NCBI GenBank assembly: GCA_023431285.1
Contig: JAEYXN010000151.1
Coordinates: forward strand, 1-26,688
Length of the DNA stretch: 26,688 nucleotides
Source of the DNA: Bacteroidota bacterium
Lineage (GTDB): Bacteria > Bacteroidota > Bacteroidia > Cytophagales > Cyclobacteriaceae
Direction of reading: 5' to 3'
Both the position numbers and the translations under genes were made by a program. The number at the start of each line of letters is the position of its first letter. Position 1 is the first letter of the stretch. The notes under the pieces were generated by a model, which saw only the letters and a list, made by a program, of their open reading frames with translations, had not been told where the DNA came from and searched no databases. Positions 24,975 to 26,688 of this stretch are shown here, piece after piece.

Positions 24975-25095
24975 GATATCTCGTATATATTGCGTTCATG
25001 TTTCCCTGATATTCCGTAGATATCCCGTATCTATTAAAGTACGGAACAACTACGGGATATATACGGGACATATACGGGATATATACGGGATATCT
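24975..25095. repeat. 11-bp repeat array in two opposed orientations
   Basis: Four contiguous copies of ACGGGATATAT (25052-25095), with one change in copy 2 and one in copy 4. To the left are units in reverse orientation: ATATTCCGTAG and ATATCCCGTAT (25009-25030, also 11 bp apart) and a diverged copy near 24976. The arms ATATCCCGTA (25020-25029) and TACGGGATAT (25051-25060) are a perfect inverted repeat with a 21-nt spacer. The period of 11 bp is close to one DNA helical turn. Confidence 0.75.
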
Positions 25096-25240
25096 ATTTG
25101 GGACAGCCGTCCCAGCTTTGGAGATTCAGGAAATGAACCCGCATTTCCACTCAGAAAATGGTTTTTTGAGAATCCTTATTCCAGGGGGCAGACAAAGGCG
25201 AAGTCGCGCCTGTTGAGAAGGCGAACTACGTGGGAGGGGG

Positions 25241-25275
25241 GAAAGAAAACCTGGAATCCACTAAGGGATTCCAGG
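25241..25275 (-). terminator. Terminator of the DUF1328 gene
   Basis: On the minus strand CCTGGAATCC (25275-25266) and GGATTCCAGG (25259-25250) pair perfectly over ten positions with loop CTTAGT, followed by TTTTCTTTC. It begins 3 nt after the DUF1328 stop codon. A weaker T-rich run on the other side may allow bidirectional use. Confidence 0.85.
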
Positions 25276-25278
25276 ACT

Positions 25279-25446
25279 TTATCTTTTAAAGATACTTGCT
25301 CCAAAAAGGATGGCAATCACGAAAAGCGCAAGGAAAATAAAGAACAGCACTTTCGCGATATCCGCTGCACCTTCTGCAATCCCACCGAAACCGAAGATGG
25401 CTGCGATGATTGCGATCACGAAGAATATAACTGACCAGCGTAGCAT
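25279..25446 (-). CDS. DUF1328 (YtjA-like) small membrane protein
   Basis: 55-aa membrane peptide with two transmembrane helices and the DUF1328 pattern: MLRWSVIFFVIAIIAAIFGF, then GGIAEGAADIAKVLFFIFLA, as in E. coli YtjA. Function is unknown in the family; these peptides are often induced by envelope or general stress. The frame extends 16 codons further upstream without family similarity, so I chose the ATG at 25446, where the family normally begins. A perfect terminator follows the stop codon by 3 nt, so it is a single-gene unit, divergent from blaI. Confidence 0.88.
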   Translation of the reverse strand: MLRWSVIFFVIAIIAAIFGFGGIAEGAADIAKVLFFIFLALFVIAILFGASIFKR

Positions 25447-25656
25447 AATAGATGTTTTAGGTTTTACAATCAGGGTAGAGCAACCGCTCCACACTTGAGC
25501 TCATAAAATCTTTGTACCATGGTCAATCCAACGGCCGGCTTCATATCTGTAGAAATCGCAGACCATGATCCTACCTCCCCTAAATTCCAAGATCTTTGAA
25601 TTCCTCTCCGGCCCTGCTGCTCCGGGTCTCAAATTGCATTGACCATTTCCAACTTC

Positions 25657-25672
25657 TACGAATTATTTCGTA
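25657..25672. promoter_or_regulatory. Upstream BlaI-type operator
   Basis: TACGAAT-TA-TTTCGTA, one mismatch from a perfect palindrome and the same design as the second site 54 bp away. It lies immediately before the predicted -33 element of blaI. Confidence 0.65.
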
Positions 25673-25679
25673 ACAAAAC

Positions 25680-25710
25680 TTGGCTCTCTCCGTACTCTAT
25701 TGTAATGTTG
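25680..25710 (+). promoter_or_regulatory. Predicted blaI promoter
   Basis: TTG (25680-25682), 20-nt spacer, TAATGTTG (25703-25710), one mismatch from TAnnTTTG. The predicted start of transcription falls inside the second operator. Confidence 0.55.
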
Positions 25711-25726
25711 TACGAAATGTTTCGTA
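25711..25726. promoter_or_regulatory. Downstream BlaI-type operator
   Basis: TACGAAA-TG-TTTCGTA is a perfect inverted repeat of 7-bp arms ending one base before the blaI ATG. With the upstream copy it brackets the promoter, so bound repressor would block polymerase and probably autoregulate blaI-blaR1. Confidence 0.7.
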
Positions 25727-25727
25727 T

Positions 25728-26114
25728 ATGACAAAAAAGGAGATTAAACCCACCGAAAAAGAGCTCGAGATCCTGCAGGCAATGTGGGGCAAAGAGGCCG
25801 TTTCGGTCAAAGAAGTGCATGAAGCTCTCGGCGGAGACAACGCCAACGGCTACACCACCATTCTGAAACTTCTGCAAATCATGTATGAAAAAGGTCTGGT
25901 GACACGCCAAAAGAACGGGAAGCTTCATCTATACAAAGCCGTCTCGTCCCAGGAGAGCACCCAGAAACAAATTGTGACGCGAATGATCGACACGGTGTTC
26001 GGAGGATCCGCCGCCCAACTCGTGATCAGCGCGCTGGGTAATAATCGCTCTTCGAGTGATGAGATTGAACAGATCAAAAAGTATTTGGAAAAACTTGAAG
26101 GAGGTGAAAAATGA
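25728..26114 (+). CDS. blaI: BlaI/MecI-family transcriptional repressor
   Basis: 128-aa winged-helix repressor of the BlaI/MecI/CopY family. The N-terminal domain (PTEKELEILQAMWGKEAVSVKEV, then NGYTTILKLLQIMYEKGLVTR) binds palindromic operators as a dimer; the C-terminal helices dimerise and are the site cut in the induced state in the beta-lactam system. The frame opens upstream at a TTG, but the ATG at 25728 matches the family N-terminus and follows the operator. It overlaps the next gene by 4 nt (ATGA). In Bacteroidota such pairs often control genes other than beta-lactamase; no beta-lactamase is in the window, so the inducer is unknown. Confidence 0.92.
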   Translation: MTKKEIKPTEKELEILQAMWGKEAVSVKEVHEALGGDNANGYTTILKLLQIMYEKGLVTRQKNGKLHLYKAVSSQESTQKQIVTRMIDTVFGGSAAQLVISALGNNRSSSDEIEQIKKYLEKLEGGEK

Positions 26115-26688
26115 ATTCATTTCTGTTTGACGCAGTCTCCGAAGCACTAGCCTTTGCGTTGCTGCATTCCTTTTGGCAAGGATTGTTTGCGCTGCTCATC
26201 GCGAAAGCACTGCTGAAATTTATATCGCCACAAAAATCGCAGGTGCGCTATGCCATCGCCGGGGTTTCCCTGATGCTTCTTTTCATAAGCGTCGCCGCGA
26301 CTTTCATCATATATTTTGATCCAACAGCGCCTCTATCCGCCGGAAACGTTACCAAATATCAAGGAGCATTCATTTCCGCCGCAAGGACATCCGGAGATTC
26401 CCTGGTAAAAGCAACGTCGTGGCTGGACGCCATTGCGCTGTACAAAGAATGGATCTTCCTCTTCTGGATCTGCGGATTTGTTCTTGGCATCGTTCGTCTG
26501 ATCGGCGGGTACTCCTATCTCATCTGGTTACGAAGAAAAGTAATTCCTCTCCATGACTGGACTGATCATCTGCAGGAGCTGGCTAACAATATCGGGCTTA
26601 GATCAAAAGTCCTTCTTGCCGAGTCCACAAAGATTACGGCGCCCCTCGTCATCGGAATCATAAAACCATGCATCATCTTCCCCGCAGG
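26111..26688 (+). CDS. BlaR1/MecR1-type M56 peptidase, 3' end outside window
   Basis: N-terminal 192 codons of a membrane-bound M56-family metallopeptidase, the usual signal-transducing partner of BlaI. It begins MNSFLFDAVSEALAFALLHSF, where LLHSFWQG is typical of Bacteroidota M56 proteins, and has about three transmembrane helices (about 15-35, 50-70, 120-140). The last residues, APLVIGIIKPCIIFPA, are the conserved stretch just before the zinc-binding HExxH, which lies beyond the edge and cannot be checked. The ATG overlaps the blaI TGA (ATGA), and GGAGGTG sits 4 nt upstream, so translation is coupled. Whether a sensor domain or TonB-like C-terminus follows is not visible. Confidence 0.88.
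   Translation, partial: MNSFLFDAVSEALAFALLHSFWQGLFALLIAKALLKFISPQKSQVRYAIAGVSLMLLFISVAATFIIYFDPTAPLSAGNVTKYQGAFISAARTSGDSLVKATSWLDAIALYKEWIFLFWICGFVLGIVRLIGGYSYLIWLRRKVIPLHDWTDHLQELANNIGLRSKVLLAESTKITAPLVIGIIKPCIIFPA

Larger units (their letters stand above)
24542..25278. other. Gene-free region rich in RNA hairpins and repeats
   Basis: No credible protein gene lies between clpB and the DUF1328 gene. The longest frame (24763-25434) crosses a terminator, a repeat array and part of DUF1328, so it is rejected. The region holds a candidate structured RNA with a terminator, a GC-rich repeat-like block, an 11-bp repeat array in two orientations, and a perfect hairpin TGGGAC-AGCC-GTCCCA at 25099-25114 with no T tract. 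In 25115-25240 I see nothing beyond a weak AGGCG/CGCCT stem near 25197-25212. Confidence 0.6.

Noticed and set aside
25052..25095. Short repeats considered as a CRISPR array
   Set aside because: Units are 11 bp and contiguous with no unique spacers, and no cas gene is present.
24763..25434. 223-codon open frame on the plus strand
   Set aside because: It starts upstream of a strong terminator, translates the 11-bp repeat array into a repetitive peptide (YGIYTGHIRD-like) and runs antisense through the DUF1328 gene; no domain is recognisable.

Overview
The window looks like a chromosomal segment of a member of the Bacteroidota, most likely Cytophagales-like (moderate confidence). The reasons are the gene families (animal/fungal-type glycogen synthase, DAHP synthase-chorismate mutase fusion, YafK-type L,D-transpeptidase homologue, MscS and A2M/PBP1C types) and several upstream regions that fit the Bacteroidota promoter pattern TTG-N19..21-TAnnTTTG. 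No tRNA, rRNA, CRISPR array, insertion sequence or prophage gene was seen.

Layout. 1-6641 (minus): a periplasmic alpha-2-macroglobulin followed 2 nt later by penicillin-binding protein 1C, which runs off the left edge. 6825-10303: an MscS-type channel, a NarL-type response regulator and its probable histidine kinase (convergent), and a YafK-like L,D-transpeptidase homologue. 10312-14680 (minus): a complete regulated operon for phenylalanine and tyrosine synthesis, in transcription order promoter, leader peptide, attenuator, pheA, aminotransferase, tyrA, DAHP synthase-chorismate mutase, terminator. 14724-17145 (plus): a small lipoprotein, gcvT and comB. 17135-19088 (minus): a membrane acyltransferase-like protein, then a hotdog thioesterase overlapping a MazG-like pyrophosphohydrolase. 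19183-24541: a lone FRG-domain protein, a GT3 glycogen synthase and ClpB. 24542-25278 has no credible gene; it holds a candidate structured RNA ending in a strong terminator, a GC-rich repeat-like block and an 11-bp repeat array. 25279-26688: a DUF1328 membrane peptide and a BlaI/BlaR1-type regulatory pair with twin operators; the BlaR1-like gene runs off the right edge.

The strongest hidden feature is the leader of the aromatic operon. A 21-codon reading frame at 14629-14564 (minus), 13 nt after the predicted transcription start, carries ten consecutive Phe/Tyr codons (FFYFYYYFFF). It is followed by a GC-rich terminator hairpin with nine T residues, placed 32 nt before the pheA start codon. 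Segments between them can form a competing antiterminator and a further competing hairpin. This is the architecture of ribosome-mediated attenuation, here with a mixed Phe+Tyr code matched to an operon that makes both amino acids. The mechanism is inferred from sequence only.

Other regulatory structure: two copies of a TACGAAA-N2-TTTCGTA palindrome flank the blaI promoter; a perfect 10-bp inverted repeat lies just upstream of the response regulator; and a stem-loop spans both stop codons of the convergent regulator/kinase pair.
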